Source of the DNA: Viscum album
Lineage: Eukaryota; Streptophyta; Magnoliopsida; Santalales; Viscaceae
Reading direction: 5' to 3'
Assembly (NCBI GenBank): GCA_963277665.1
Contig: OY728166.1
Span: 1,074,180,014-1,074,244,013 of the forward strand
DNA length: 64,000 nt
Shown: one piece after another, positions 24,777 through 38,491 of the stretch
How the letters are laid out: each line of letters starts with the position of its first letter
Numbering within the stretch: the first letter of the stretch is position 1
Made by a program: the position numbers and the translations under genes
The notes under the pieces: model-generated
Told to the model about the DNA's origin: nothing
What the model saw: the letters and a program-made list of their open reading frames with translations, nothing else
Databases searched by the model: none

Positions 24777-27030
24777 TGATCACCCCGGTTTTTGTATCCT
24801 ATTATTTTTGTTTATATTTTTTCCTTTGGTTTATACCTTGGGTTTTTTATGTTTTATATCAAAATTTTGAGTTTCAAGGTATTTTTATTCTATTTCATGG
24901 TTAATGTTCGCAGTTAAGGGGTAATTATGACATCCTTTAAGACTGACCCCCCTTTCCAGTTCACTTTGAACTTGCATGGTTTTAAGTTAATGGGTAGAGC
25001 ATGGTGTTACCCAAACTGTGTGGCTCCATAGAGAAACCATACTGGTCTATGGGTGTCTTTGGGTAGGGGTTCATGGCATGAGCATGTTTAGAAAAAACCA
25101 CAAGGAATGTGTTAACATGGATCTAGTGTTTTTTTAGAATCTCTTCACATTTTTGGTGAAATATTTTCCAAATTTTATAGACAAACCCTCTAGTTGTTAA
25201 GTGTGTCTAGTTTGGGGAACACAGTCAGTGCACAGATTCCCAAACCGTGTGACCAAACTATGTAGAGTGCCTAGGTTCCTTATAAATATGAACAGACCTT
25301 TCTAACCCTATGATATTTTTCCACCCAAAATTCCTCATTCACACTTCATTTGGATCATACGACCCTAGGGGAGATCCTCCCTTCTTCATCAAGCCTCTTA
25401 TCCTCCCATGGTGATTGTAATTGGTTTCATTAATTTTTGGGGAAAATATTCAAGTTAATATTCTCTTTTCTTCTTCCCCTTACTTCTTCTTTAATTTTCT
25501 CTTTAGTTCTTCCTCTCCCTTTGTCTCTTTAGTCAAGGGTGTGTGTTTATTTGTGTTTAAATTATGGTTTTTGGGTTATTAATGATTTTTTTGGATATTC
25601 TTACTTCTTAGAAACATTGTGAAGTTGTTTCGGGTTTCCATTTTCAAATAACATGTTTTTAGATGTATCCTCCCCTTTTTATTTCCCATTTAAATTATTA
25701 CAACATGGATTTATTTCCATAATAACATCTGTTTAATAATAAATAGGGATGTATGATTTGTATAAAAATTATTTTACTTGAAATGAAGTGAATTTCCATT
25801 TTTATTTAATTTTATGGAATTATTTTATTAAGCTTTGCACAATAAGTGTTTGTTGAAATGCTCGGTTGGCCTTTAAATGTGATTTGTTGTTCATAAAGAA
25901 TGTATTGACTTTGTAAACATTTATTAGTTCTTCAAATGGATTTATAAATGGTTTTGGATTCATAAATGGTTTCCTCTATCATTTTTTAAAATGTTTTTTC
26001 ACTCAAAGGTTTCTTGAGGACAATTTCTCCCCTATATAAATTGGTACCCTTTTGAAGAATTACCTTAGGATGGATCTCTTGTATTAATGGATACTAATGG
26101 GAATGTTATGTCCCTAGTATGGGAATTACCTCATTTGTTATTGGTTTTATAGAAAAGTGATCTTCTTTGGGGTGACTCATGGGTAATGGGTATGTGTGAT
26201 ATATATATGGTTTCTTTCCTATTTGGTATTTCATTGATCACCCCAACTTTAGGCATAAAATGGGAACCTAGAATAGCTAATGAATTATCTATGAATTTTT
26301 GTGTCTTTTGTTGATAATTATGCTCTAGACAGTGGCCCAAAGTAGTGACCTTTCTTTGCATTGGGATTTCCCCCTCAGTCAGGATATATAGGGTATAGTC
26401 AAGCGTTCAAGCTGGTTAATGGAATTGGATTAGGCATGCCTAAAAGATGAATTAGGTTTTATTATGGTCTAGATTTTTCCCCGATCTTATAGGTATTACA
26501 TTATTATTGATTGTAAATTAATTATCCATGGATGATGATTTTGGTTCCTTGTTTGGTTTGACTACTCTTGTGTCCCTTTCCTATTAACTTTTGTATGTGA
26601 TTGTTATTCCTGATCTCTCAAATGTTGTACATATTTGATAAAAATAGAAAATTTGTATTCAAAAAAATTCATGGAAAATGGATGAGGATGTTTTACACTC
26701 TTTTCCACTTTTAAAATTAATACATCCTTTTTTCTCTCTATCTCCTGTAAAATGCTAAAACCTCCAACTTGAAAAAGGAATCATGTTTTGAATAAAAATA
26801 GAAATAATATATGATCGGTTTTTGGGAAGAAAATGTATGAAAGACCACTATTTATATATATTTTATTTTAATAATTAAATTGATGGATGTTTAATTTAAT
26901 GAAAATTCATTGGGAATAGATTACATGGAAAGTCCTACTTTGTTTTAATACCCACACCTATACCACTTTCTTGTTTTCAGTCTCAGGTGCAGGTTCTAGC
27001 ATTGTCTTGATCCCTATAGGAGATGTTGGG
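24777..27030 (+). repeat. Element D 5' LTR (right border approximate)
   Basis: It pairs with 29815-31141 over its first ~1.3 kb. If TTGGGATCAGAG at 27032-27043 is a mutated initiator tRNA-Met binding site (one mismatch to TTGGTATCAGAG), the LTR ends near 27030. Confidence 0.5.
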
Positions 27031-27031
27031 T

Positions 27032-27043
27032 TTGGGATCAGAG
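27032..27043 (+). other. Candidate element D primer binding site
   Basis: TTGGGATCAGAG differs by one base from the binding sites of elements A and E. The partner LTR is truncated, so the LTR end cannot be checked against it. Confidence 0.35.
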
Positions 27044-28379
27044 AGTTACCCATTGGATCCCATGGATATTTAATGGTCTTTGGGTTTTTTATAGTTTGGT
27101 TGTATTTTTAGTTTTTATGTATATGCTAGTTTTATTATTTTCTTATTGATATTGGGATAATCTTTTTTATTTTTCTGTTTTTTTATCAGGATAAATTGTT
27201 CCCTCCATGTCTGTTTATTCCCTTGGTGGTTGTTTCTAGTCTGGGAGGATCGAGAATGCGTCTCGAGCCTTGTCCCGAGCCGACTCAGGTGACTAGTTTA
27301 GGTATGAACAAGGAGGTTCATGAAAAAATGGCATAAGAGGATAGGTTCTTTAAATGGCCTAGATTCCATAGAGGTATTTTTTTATTTGTATTGTCAAGGT
27401 AGCTGGTTTAAGACTATCGGTAGTTGGTGTGCTGGTATGAGGATGTTTCTACCCACCAATTTCTATAACGAACCATGGGTTAAAATGGGATGTTGGGTTT
27501 TTTTGTTTTATTAGGTTCTTTTGAGTCGTTTGGTGTTTGGGGGAATGATAAATGGGAGTTGTGATAGTGGTCTTAATGAGATCACAGGGCCTAAACATCC
27601 ATGTGGATCTTGAAAATGTGTTTTTGAGAGACTATTTGTGATGGTGGTGGGATTATAATGTGGCCTCCAACCATACACAAGTCACCCATCAACACTAGTT
27701 TCCCCCTAGTAACATTATTTTGGGACTTCCTGATTTTGAAATTTTTTAAAATACTTCCTTTACATTTTGAAACCTCTTATTTCAAATGGTTATGTATTGG
27801 TATTTGGAAATGATAGTAATGTTTTTAAATTTTTTCAAAGCATGTTTTGGAAAATAGGTTTTAGATAAAATGAGTTTTGATAAAATTGGTTTTTAACTAA
27901 ATGATTTTGATAAAATTAGATGTTTTTAAAGATGAGAGAATTGGTATGAGTATGAAGAACTACGGTTTTGGATAGAATTTAGGGGATTTTGTAAAGAATA
28001 AAATTGATTGGACTATGGAGTTTAAATATTGGTTTTGAATTAGTGTTTAGATGTATTTTTTGGAACATGTTTTGGGTGATTTGTTATTTGGTTTCCTTTT
28101 ATGTTTAGTGTTTTCATGTGGAATGTTTAGGATAGTGAGTTGGTTTTCAATATGTTTTTATTTTTTTTGTCTCTATTACTACCCCTATAAGGATTTGATG
28201 GATATTCAAGGTGTATCTAGGGTTGGTTCACCATTTTCGGACCCTCCAGTTTACCAACTTAAACATTTTCTCATATGTTTCAGAAATTGAACCATACTCT
28301 CTACTATGGTCAACCAGATCATTTAGAAACAAAATATTGGATGCGAAAAATGTAGAGGTTATTTGGTTTCCTTGATTTT
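27044..28379 (+). other. Element D leader and gag 5' region, unreadable
   Basis: Only short open frames. Around 27240-27330 a frame reads LGGSRMRLEPCPEPTQVTSL and may be the gag start, but there is no independent support. Confidence 0.3.
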
Positions 28380-29050
28380 ATAGAGTCCCTAATGGTTATG
28401 TTTTCTACCATTATTCTGGACAGTCCGAGTTGGAAGTGGTGGAAGTTGGCATTTAGAACCAAGACTGAGGAAGACCTTTATGGGGAATTATTCAAGGATT
28501 CATTCATCTTACAATATTTCTCTGAGGTTATGAAGGTGAGGAAGATGATAGATATGTACTAACTTTTTTAGTGTGATGGATCATTTTTGGAGTTCGTTCA
28601 TCACTTTTTAGTTTTAAATCATTATCTTTCAGAACCAGATAAAGATAATTCTATGAAATATCTACATTTTGAGAATGTGATTTGTTTTTATTTGTAGTTG
28701 AAGGTGTCTGAGTTTAGTCTAACCACCTTTGCCGATGTGGTGAGGCAAGCATTTCGGGTTGAGGATGTGATAAAAGGGGTGATAAAGGAAAACCAATCAT
28801 CATTCAGTCTCTAGATGTGGTGAAGGGAATTCTGTAGAAGAGACCATAAAGTGGCTGAAATCTAGTGATTATGGTAATAAAATTAATAATCCTGTAGATC
28901 TTTTTTCAGATTCTTTTAGGAATTAACCCGGTATGTTATCAAATTAAAAATCATGGTAAAAATTCACCTTCATGTCCAAGTGCACCAAAGATCTATAGTA
29001 TTGTTGGATGCTTGGGTCACTTGTATCGATTTTTTGGGGTGTTTTTAGGA
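28380..29050 (+). pseudogene. Element D gag remnant
   Basis: Plus-strand translation gives FIQYFSEVMKVRKMIDMY, SFLEFVHHFLVLNHYLSE and LKVSEFSLTTFADVVRQAFR. These correspond to successive parts of the retrotransposon Gag core (F..YFP..vr..., F..L, tFa.vv..A...E). A degraded GCLGHLYRFFG near 29010 may be a former zinc knuckle. Several stops and frame changes are present. Downstream, protease and reverse transcriptase are missing before the second LTR. Confidence 0.5.
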
Positions 29051-29814
29051 AGTGACGTGGATCCAAATCCACCCTTTTAGAAAACAACCCAAACCATATG
29101 CATGTGTAGGGTATTGATTTTGGTTAAATTTAAATTCCCTTTTTGATTTAAATTCCAATTTTTCTTATAATAGATTCTTCTTGTGGTGTTTTATTTTTTT
29201 TAGTTAGGAAAAAAAAATTATTTACATTTTTTGGATCTTTTTTTAATGGAAGGATCTTTTAAGGAAATTTGAATCTTATTATTGTGTTTTGAATCTTGCT
29301 TTATTGTGTGTCTTATTCTTATTGTGGGTTCTTTTTTGGAGACGGTGTGAAATTTTTCTTGTTTGGAGGTGTAAAATTATAAGTGGTGTTATTTTGGAAT
29401 CTGGATAATTTTTTAAAATGGTGGGGAGTCCATCATGGAATCTCAGGTTGGTTGAAGTACGCCATCACTTTGATCTTATTCTTTTATTGGGTTTCATTTG
29501 ATGAGTTGTTAGGTGATCAACCCAATCTTTCGGGGTTATCTAGTTTTGTATTATCCTACCCTTAGGGTTTTTCCGTACCTTGGAGTGGGCCCAGTGATTT
29601 TGGAATAATAAGGTGTTTGACATTTAGTCGGTGGTGTTTTATTGTAGCTTGAGGAATGGATTAGATCCAATGAGTTATTTCAGGTAACAGGTGTTTGTTC
29701 TGTTTTAGTGGTGGGTGAAGTATCATTTGGTTTTTGGAGTTGGACCATTGAAATGTGTGAATATTTGTCTATTAATTGATAAATTTGAAAATACGAGGAA
29801 AACTGTGGGGATAA
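29051..29814 (+). other. Element D internal remainder and polypurine tract
   Basis: No domain recognised in about 750 bp. It ends in CTGTGGGGATAA, a plausible polypurine tract for the following LTR. Confidence 0.35.
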
Positions 29815-31141
29815 TTTTCACACCCCAATTTTATTTTTATTATTTTATTTCTATTTATCTATTTTTCTTTGGTTTCTCCCCTGTGTTGTTGAGGTTTCTG
29901 AAATGGATTTTGAGTTTTAGGCTATTTTTCTTCTATTTCACGGTTTAGGTGCACATTTAAGAAGTAACTATTCAGCCAGCAGAGGATGACCCAATTTTCA
30001 GTTCATTTTGAACAATTACAGTTTGAGTTGTATGGATAGAGCATGGTTTGAACCAACCCATACATCTTCGGGGAAAAATGTGAGGGTCCTTGGGTGTTTT
30101 TGGTCAGGGGAACACATCATGATAATGGTTATAACAAAATATGTGTAAAGAGTGTGGAAGGTACTTGTTTTTTTGATAGTAATGAGTTACATGGTTGGAA
30201 AAAAAATTTCCAAATCATGCGGGTTTCTAGTGTGTCTAGTGAGGAGCACACAGTTGGCTCAAAGTTTCCCAAACCGTGTGACCAAACTACGTGCAGTGCC
30301 GATTTTGATTGAAAATGTGAAGTTACCTTAAAAACTCTCTCATTTTTTCCTCCAAAATTTCTACTTCCCCCTTGGATGGATTAGACGACCCTATTGGAGC
30401 ACAATCTTTCTTTCTCAAGCATATCCTCATTCTCTTATAGTGACTCTTAGCGGGCTCTTCATGTTATGGGGAAAAATATTTAAGGCCAAGTTTATCCTAT
30501 ATTCTACTTATTCCTTCTTATTTCATTTTATATTGAGTTCCTATTATACATTATTTTATTTGGCCTATGGTTTTTTATTTGATTTTAAGTTCTGGGGTTT
30601 TGTATTTTTAAGGTTCTTCTTGGACATTCCTGATTCTTAGGACCCTTGTAGAGTTGTTTTGGGTTTCCATTGTCGATGAAATTTTGGATTGAGGTAATTT
30701 AAACTTTTACTTTTAACATTAAATTAATGAATCATGGATTTATTACATGCCACACCTCCATTTAATTTTAATTAGTGATGTATTATTTTTAGAAAAAATT
30801 TATGTGAAATGAATTTAAATTCCCTTTGTATTAAATTGTAAGGAATTGTTTTATTAAACTTTTCACACCAAGTGTTTGTTAAAATGCCTAATTGGGGTTT
30901 GAAAGTGATTTTTAGTTCATAAATATTCAATTTTCTTCTTAAATGCGTTTTCTTTCTTCAAATTTATTTCTTAAATGGTTTTGGATTCATAAATGGTGCA
31001 CTTGATCCTTTCTAGAAGTAGTTTTTTTTACTCAATGGTTACACAAAGATGATTTTGAAACAGCGTAAATTGGTCCTCATTTGGAAAATTCCCTTGGGAT
31101 GGATATCTTTCCATAATGGATGGTAATTGGAATAGGAGAAA
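29815..31141 (+). repeat. Element D 3' LTR, truncated
   Basis: Homologous to 24777 onward, with many substitutions and indels. The similarity ends near CTTGGGATGGATATCTTTCC...GGAATAGG, just before the start of element C's LTR. Confidence 0.6.
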
Positions 31142-32531
31142 TTTAAAACCTCCGGAATTTGTGACTTTTTTGAATCAATTTAAACCATTTGATATCTTTA
31201 AATTTCACGCAACATTGTATATTGTTTTTTTTTCATGAATGAACTATGTTATTTTAGCCTTTTATACCACATCATGTCAATCTTACATTACACTCAACAC
31301 AAATAGTATCTTTTGGTACATGAAACACTATGTTTTTATTCTATTACACACAATATCGAGTCCATTCTATATCTTGAATTACATTCAAGTATGAGTTTTA
31401 CCGAACTAAATAATACTATTAATGTTGTTATTAAAATATTATTATAGTCACTAGAAATCCATATCAAGGGAGGTTATGAATAATATTAAATAAATTGTGA
31501 AACTATTTTCTCAATATTTATATAAAATTAATAGTTTGGTAATAAATTATTTAGAAATTAAGGTAAGAAGTATTTGAAAATAATGAAATTCCATTTATAA
31601 GAAAACAATTTCTCCACATACAAACACCATTTTATCTCAATAAATAAATAAAAAAAATTTTATGAATTTTTTAAGAAAAAAAATATATATTATATATTCA
31701 ATATATATTTTTAACACTCACCCAATATATTTGATATGTATAAGACATGAATAAATCCAATTTTATGAGTAAAAAGTTATATTTTTCAAAAGGGTACGTT
31801 TAACTCTTTAATGGGAAACCCATTTTAAATATAAAATTTACACTAGTATAATTTATATTTTACAGAATAAAATTAATTTTTAAAGTTTTAATATTTAAAT
31901 TTACTTTGGTTTAATAGTTGATGCTTTTCTAAGAAGTTTCATTTTTCGATAAATTGTTAAAAACCCTGAATTTTAATTCAAAACTAGTTTTGGCCTAATT
32001 TATTTATATAGTTAATTTTTTTTTAACAATAATTAGATAAATTATACATTAATAAATCCAATTTTGGTCATTTTAACCAATTTCACATTGAAAGTGGATA
32101 TGAAAATATTTCAATCTTTTAGAATTTTTCTCTTAAAAACATGATGTCTCATTCCAACTATAAGATTAATTATAAACTATTTTTTTTTCAAATTATTCGA
32201 TTGGAATTTGGAAAAATGGAATCCATATTTGGAATAATAATAATTTCTAATTTCTAAAATGGAAAACTTTGTTTTTTACCTGAAATATTAGTGAATGCAA
32301 GTAAAATTAATTACATCAACTATGGTAAAATTAAGCATAATAAGGGGAAAAACCCTAATCTTAAGGGTCAAAATAACCTAGAAAGTTGTGAAAAAATTAT
32401 TTTATGGACAAATATCAATCATATAATCCCTTTTTTATAATATTTTCCATTATTTTAGGAACATTATGTTATGGGTACCTCTCAATAGTTTTTTCCATTT
32501 TATATTTATATGAATGTCACTCCTCCTCCAC

Positions 32532-32538
32532 TATAAAA
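32532..32538 (+). promoter_or_regulatory. TATA box of element C 5' LTR
   Basis: TATAAAA followed by GGGAACCCACCCCC, resembling TATAAAAGGCCCCCACC of element A. Confidence 0.6.
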
Positions 32539-32880
32539 GGGAACCCACCCCCACACTTCATCACACTACTAAAGAAATTTGGATTGGACAAAACCTATAA
32601 AAATATCATACCAAATTTTATAAATTCATCTTGTAATCCTACCTTTTGGAATATATTTAACCAATTAAGCACATGGGTGGAATCCAAGGGGAGTTACTCA
32701 AAGAAGAGGTAACATCATTCCACAAGCTATTTTGTTTTATTATCATTCTCTATCCCCAAACTCTTTCTATTCCCATAAAATAAAATTATATCAGTATAAT
32801 AAATATACTAACATGGTTTTATTCTAATCATTATACCAGAAATCAATCAAACTTAAATAAAAGTGTTAACAAACTTACCG

Positions 32881-32912
32881 TTCATGTGTGTGACGGACTA
32901 CCGACTCACGAA
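32881..32912 (+). promoter_or_regulatory. LTR hairpin motif 1 (element C)
   Basis: TTCATGTGTGTGACGGACTA followed by CCGACTCACGAA. The ends TTCATG/CACGAA and the inner ACGG/CCGA can pair with one mismatch each. Confidence 0.45.
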
Positions 32913-33277
32913 ATGATGTTCTTAGTTTTTCCTTCACCTCCACCCATGAGTGGAAATTATGATGGAAAAAGTATTTTGATAATGTATATATATATAATAT
33001 TTATAATTTCTTTATTATTGTGTTATTATTACATAAAACATACCTTCATGATTTCAATTTTGTGTAAAAATGTTAACTTCATTTGTGGATGTCTGGACTA
33101 CTGCCACTTCAAAGTGATGCGATTCATTAAAAATTTAAATGGAATGTATTCAAAATTAGTTTATTAAAAATTATGATATATTTGAAATAATACTTCTATT
33201 ATAATTATATATATATACACACACATATATTTCATTTACCTTAATTATTTCAATAAGTTATGAAATCAGAAACAACG

Positions 33278-33311
33278 TTCATGCATACGTACGACCTACC
33301 GTCACCATGAA
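33278..33311 (+). promoter_or_regulatory. LTR hairpin motif 2 (element C)
   Basis: Outer stem TTCATG/CATGAA is perfectly complementary, and an inner ACG/CGT stem encloses ACCTAC. It has the same layout as 44066-44104 in element A but different stem letters. Confidence 0.5.
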
Positions 33312-34559
33312 TGGTGTATTATATTTTATATTTATATATTTTATATATTATTATAAATTACAATATAATTAATATATGTGATATTAATATCATGTTTTAA
33401 ATTATTTAAATAAATAAAGCAGTAAACATGTAATAGGATCAAGAATAATGTGTCAATACATATACAAAAAACAAAGTTGTTATTGCCTGATACATAACAC
33501 TAACATGGAGGTATTAATAAACAGGTAATATAAAGTAATTATAAAACTATATATGGTGGTATATATAATAATATGGTTCTATTTTAGATTTATAATAAAC
33601 CTATATTTACTATATAATATTTTTGAATGTGTACAAATAATGGAAAGACTTATGGTAATATTTTTCTTATGTCACATTTATTGCTATTAGACTTGTGCCT
33701 TATTCACCACTCGTTTATTTTGTGTGGTGTATATAATTACCATGAATGTATTATATAATTATTAAAATTAAATTTATAGGTATTTAAATATGCATTTTAT
33801 TATCTCCATTTCATGGGGTTTTAGGTTTCAAAAGGTATCAAAACAGTAAGGTAGTTGTGTCTCAATTTTCCGTCTTTAAGACACATGTTTTGTTATGAAC
33901 CTATATTCTTTTATAAGGTATATATAAATCCAATTGACTTTTTATATATTTAATATAATTATTTTCAAGATATTTTATGATTTATGAAATTTAATTTTGT
34001 TACATTAGGAGTATGATTCAAAGTTACCAAGTGGTAAGAGTTTACTAATATAATCTCATCATATTTAAAGATTTTTTATTATTACGAATCCATTAATGAA
34101 CAGTTATAATCTTTATCCAAATAATTTTTATTTATTTTCTTATCATATGTTAATTCATGATATCTTCATGTATTGGTACCATTTTTTCCACTCTTTGGTA
34201 CCTAAGATAATTAATAATATTTTGTTAAGAAAATATAAATTTATCTCTCTCTTTGGTAAGAAATCTGTTTTATTCCCAACACTATATTTTCAAAATAAAT
34301 TGTTTTAAAATGTTTTATAATATTCTCATAATTTATTTAAATGAAATGTTTACACATATCATAAATTTTTATGATTTTTTTAAAAATTAATCTTATTTTC
34401 ATTTTCTGATCGAGGAACTTTTCTAAACATTATACCTCCAAATAGAAATGATTAAAATTTACAGATTTATCTTCTGTCATGGCCGTCATTTAATTAAATA
34501 TTCCCTTACAATTTTATAATATTAAATTTTTTATGAATATTTCTTCTTAATAATCATGA

Positions 34560-35500
34560 TATTTTAAAAAAAAGTGGTTTTCAACTAAAAATAGTTTTAA
34601 AGTAGTTTTATGATTGAAGAAGTGTTTGAAATGATTTTTAAAACATTCATTATATGTTTTCAAAGCTATTTTCAAAGAAAAATGTTTTCAAAAATGATTT
34701 ATGATTCAATAAGTTTTTTAAATGATTTTCAAATATTACGTTATTTTTTCTCATTGCTATTTAGAAATAAAAAATTTTTCCAAAAAAAATTTATGTATAA
34801 AATGTTTTAAAATGTTTTCATGATTTTTTTATATGTTTTAAAGGAAAAGGATTTGAGACTGATTTCATGAATATTTTATATGTTTTCAATGAAAAAGGTT
34901 ATCAAAATGTTTTCAAGAATCCTTTATGAATTTTTAATGATTTTGTTTTCAAAATGTTTTCAATTTCCTTTTATAAGTTTTCAACAGAAAATGTTATAAA
35001 GATTCAATTTATGTTTTCAATGAAACAGTTTTAATATATTACAAGATTTATTTATAATATTTCAAGGTTATTTATAAATAAATTGGGTTTTAAAAGGATT
35101 TATGTTTGAAAAATTACGTTTCAAATAATAAAGGATATTTTCCACAAAAATATTTTTAAAAGATCATTCCAAATTATTCCCCATATATGATGAAATTTTT
35201 TGGTTTCACTCATGAATTTATAGGGAAATGATCCCACGGTTCCATTCAAATTCTTTCTCTGAAGGGTTTATATATTTATGGAATGATTTTTATGAATCCA
35301 TTTTATCTTTCATAGGTTATGTTTTTGTGAAACCTATTTCTCTTTCACAAGTTATATGCTTATGAAACCCATTTCTCTTTCATGGGTTATATGATTAAGA
35401 ATTGTTTTCTCTTTCATGGGTTATATGTTATCAAAACTCTTTCTCTTCCATAATTTTTATTCTTATGGGGCTATTTTCTTCTCGTGGATTATTCTTTCAT
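34560..35500 (+). repeat. Low-complexity tandem repeats in element C LTR
   Basis: 34560-35060 is a run of imperfect AAATGTTTTCAAAAATGATT-like units. 35300-35480 contains about six units of roughly 34-35 bp with the core TCTCTTTCATGGGTTATATG. Element A's LTR lacks a comparable expansion. Confidence 0.6.
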
Positions 35501-36363
35501 TAAATGAATTTTAAAAATATATATTTTCCACAAATTTTGTTATGAATTTATGTTTATGATAACTATTTGACTTCATTGGATATGATATTATTGTTTATGA
35601 TATCATGAGACACCTAAATATGATTTAATTTTGAGATTTTGGGATATATATATATCTCCAATGTGTTGGTAATATATTTCTACCTCATTAGATAGACATG
35701 GATGGAACATGGAGTAAAATTGGTTCAATAAATAAACTCTTATGCTAAAATGGTATTGGGGGTGAAAGTTGACTATTATTATTTTCATAAGAGTGGAACT
35801 TAACCTACAAGATGGTTAGGGGAGTGAAAAAATACTTATGAGATGGCCTTTATAGTAATTCATAGACTACTATTGAATTCATTTTATATTCTTATTTGTA
35901 TGAAAAAAATTATACGCCTTCTTTTTATATTTTGATCTCATGGATTTTGTTCTTGATTCCATTATGATTAATGCCTTATAAAATAAAAATATTTATTCCA
36001 GGACTCTTGATTATGATATTTGATATGTAGGGTATGATATTATAATGTTATTATCAGGTTCTTATACCCTGATTCTCATATTATTCTTACATATCTGCAT
36101 TGTTTACCCTAACTGAACATCTGAGATACCCCCTTTATTATGATTCATTTTCTCAGGTTATGAAGAATGTTTTTAGTTGGATTACTAAAGGGGAAGATAT
36201 TTAAGGGAGGAATTTAATATAATTCACCAAGTTATATTATTATGTTTCAATGTTTCAATATACACTAAAATATTATGGTCCTTTGATAGATATTTTCTTA
36301 ATGTGCTCAATATTCATCTAAAATTATGTAATATCTATTTATGTTAATTATGGATCACTATAG

Positions 36364-36376
36364 TTGGTATCAAAGG
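36364..36376 (+). other. Element C primer binding site
   Basis: TTGGTATCAAAGG, one mismatch to the TTGGTATCAGAGG binding site of element A, one base after the LTR end in both. Confidence 0.65.
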
Positions 36377-36799
36377 AATGTTTTAGTGAACCTCTAGAAA
36401 CTAGGATGATAAAACATTTAATATCCCATGGGATATTTATACGAATCTGTCTAGGGATGTCTCTAAGGATAATCATAACGTGCCATATATTTAAAATAAG
36501 GTGTTATAGTTCAAACATCCTATATGATATTTTTCCTGATTATGTGGTTTTTTTCTATGATATGTTATGATCACACAATTATTTCGGGTTTTTGTAAATC
36601 GTGGGAACTATAAATAATTGGGTTAACATTGAATATGATAGTAAATTTTCTGATGAGGAGTCAAATGGGATGATCATTGGAGTGGAGGATGTTATGATCA
36701 TTCTTAATCTGTTGTCACATAATATGATTAACAATGTATAACTTAACCAAATCTCATACTCACCAATTTAGAGAAAGAGGGAGTTCACTAAGGGTTCAG

Positions 36800-37260
36800 A
36801 TAATGGATACCATAGAGGAAAGATGATTAAGTTTCCTTTGTGTCAAAATGTGGAAAGAATCACCCAATTGAATTTGGTAGAGAAATAAGAAGATTTATTT
36901 TATATTGAAAATAAGGACACAAAAAAATTAACATGAAATGAAAAATTATTATTTTGTTTAACATAATGGATATAGATATTGGCCTCCTTAAGAAATCATC
37001 ATAGGTTTAATGCTATAATTGTATAATGAATGGTAATTATGAAAATTTATGTCCTATTGTAAATCTCACAAAGAGAATCATCAAGGTGTTATGAGTAATG
37101 GTTATATTACTACCAATGATGAAACTATATATGAAATATGAAATAAAAGAGGTATTAAGTACAATGATGTGGTATCCTTGTTAATGGATTAAGGATGAAG
37201 TGGAATAATCAATGTTTTTATAGATCTAGATTCAATAATTATGTTATATAAATGGTGGAA
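36800..37260 (+). pseudogene. Element C gag-protease remnant
   Basis: FVSKCGKNHPIEFGRE near 36838-36885 matches the CDNCGRKHPGAC cysteine motif of element A Gag. GGTAATTATGAAAATTTATG near 37030 matches the DNA of A's second zinc knuckle. VFIDLDSIIM near 37213 is a plausible relic of the retropepsin ALFDSGSSHC site. Stops and frame changes occur throughout. Confidence 0.55.
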
Positions 37261-38491
37261 TATATAAGGATTATTCAGATTATGTTTTCACTAAGGATTT
37301 ATAAGAATATGTCGAGTAGTTTTAATGGACTATACAAGTGATTAAATGGAATAATGATATTCATGGGAAGCACATAATTATGGTAAAGATAACCCATAAT
37401 GTGTTCCTAATGTTGAGATAATGATATTTGAATAATGATATGTGGTATATTAATATGTAAATTTGATGGTACTAATTACTTTATAATTGATAAATTATAT
37501 TTTGAAAAATTAGTTTAATCTATTATTGATGGAGTTTAAAAAATTTATTAAAATAATATATTCAATAAACATTGGAATATGGAAACATGAATGTTTTAAT
37601 TAATGATTTTTGGTAATTAATGTTATTACCATGTTTTAAGAGAATACATGATGAAGGTATTCACATATTTGGTATGTATAAACCAAGAGAAACTTTATCA
37701 TATATGGGGGATCAAGGATAAGATATTTTTAAAAAAACTAGTGACATTATTTCTAATGATTTGTATGCCCGTCTTTAATAAGTGTGGTATTGTTAAAGAT
37801 TAATAAAATGGTTTATGTTAAACTTTGGGTGAGTATCCAGAGAATAAATTATTATCTCTCCACATGAGGATATTTGTAGATTGTATAAAATTTGTTAACA
37901 TTTTTTTTTCTGATAACTAAAGACACATGGAATCACCTGTCATTATATCAATGAATATCATGATATTATAATGCTTAAGAATAAAAAATTATCCATATTT
38001 TATTAGAATAAGAGATGAAGTGGTAATGGGTCAACGCATAAAAAAGGGTGATGTTTTAATGAAATCATGTAAGAATATCTTCCTATGAGAATTCTTTATC
38101 TTTAGAAAAATTTCTTTAAATAAAATTTTGTCATATTAATAACAATTTTTATGATATCAATAAACTCTTTCACACTTCTTAAATTTAAGGTTTTGTGATT
38201 TTTATCTTTCTTTGGATCACTGACTTTCTTGTGATCAATGATATTTATCAATATCTATGATAATTTATATTTTTTTCAAGTTAGTTTTTTCACTTTCTAG
38301 CTATGTTCTCCTATGTGGAGACCCAGTTATTAGTTATTTTGGTTAACCGTTACATATCAAACTTTCCCTTTTTAAAGTGAGTTTTAGTATTAATTTTGAT
38401 GTTTTGGGTTTATATAAAAGGAAATTACTAGTACTAAAACACTGATAAACCAGATTAATTTATGAGGGAAATTTATTTTAAAGGGGTAGAA
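37261..38491 (+). other. Element C internal remainder, no pol domain seen
   Basis: Too short (1.2 kb) for reverse transcriptase, RNase H and integrase, none of which was recognised. It ends with GAGGGAAATTTATTTTAAAG and GGGTAGAATA, which align with the GAGGACG...GGGGAGAATG boundary of element A. Confidence 0.5.

Larger units (their letters stand above)
24777..31141 (+). mobile_element. Element D: decayed gag-only LTR element
   Basis: The stretches starting at 24777 (TGATCACCCC) and 29815 (TTTTCACACCCC) are diverged direct repeats. Shared blocks include TTGGGTGTTTTTGG-like text near 25060/30090 and the CCAAACCGTGTGACCAAACTA block (25240 and 30270). A G-rich tract (29805-29814) precedes the second copy, as a polypurine tract should. 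Between them is a recognisable gag remnant but no pol. The second LTR is cut at about 31141 by the start of element C. The right border of the first LTR is uncertain. Confidence 0.65.
31142..36362 (+). repeat. Element C 5' LTR (~5.2 kb)
   Basis: Longer than element A's 3.5 kb LTR; part of the excess is low-complexity and tandem sequence at 34560-35500. It contains a TATA box at 32532-32538 and hairpin motifs at 32881 and 33278. It ends directly before the primer binding site. Confidence 0.6.

Noticed and set aside
26131..30640. Several 60-79 codon frames in element D
   Set aside because: Short, without motifs, and within LTRs or decayed interior.
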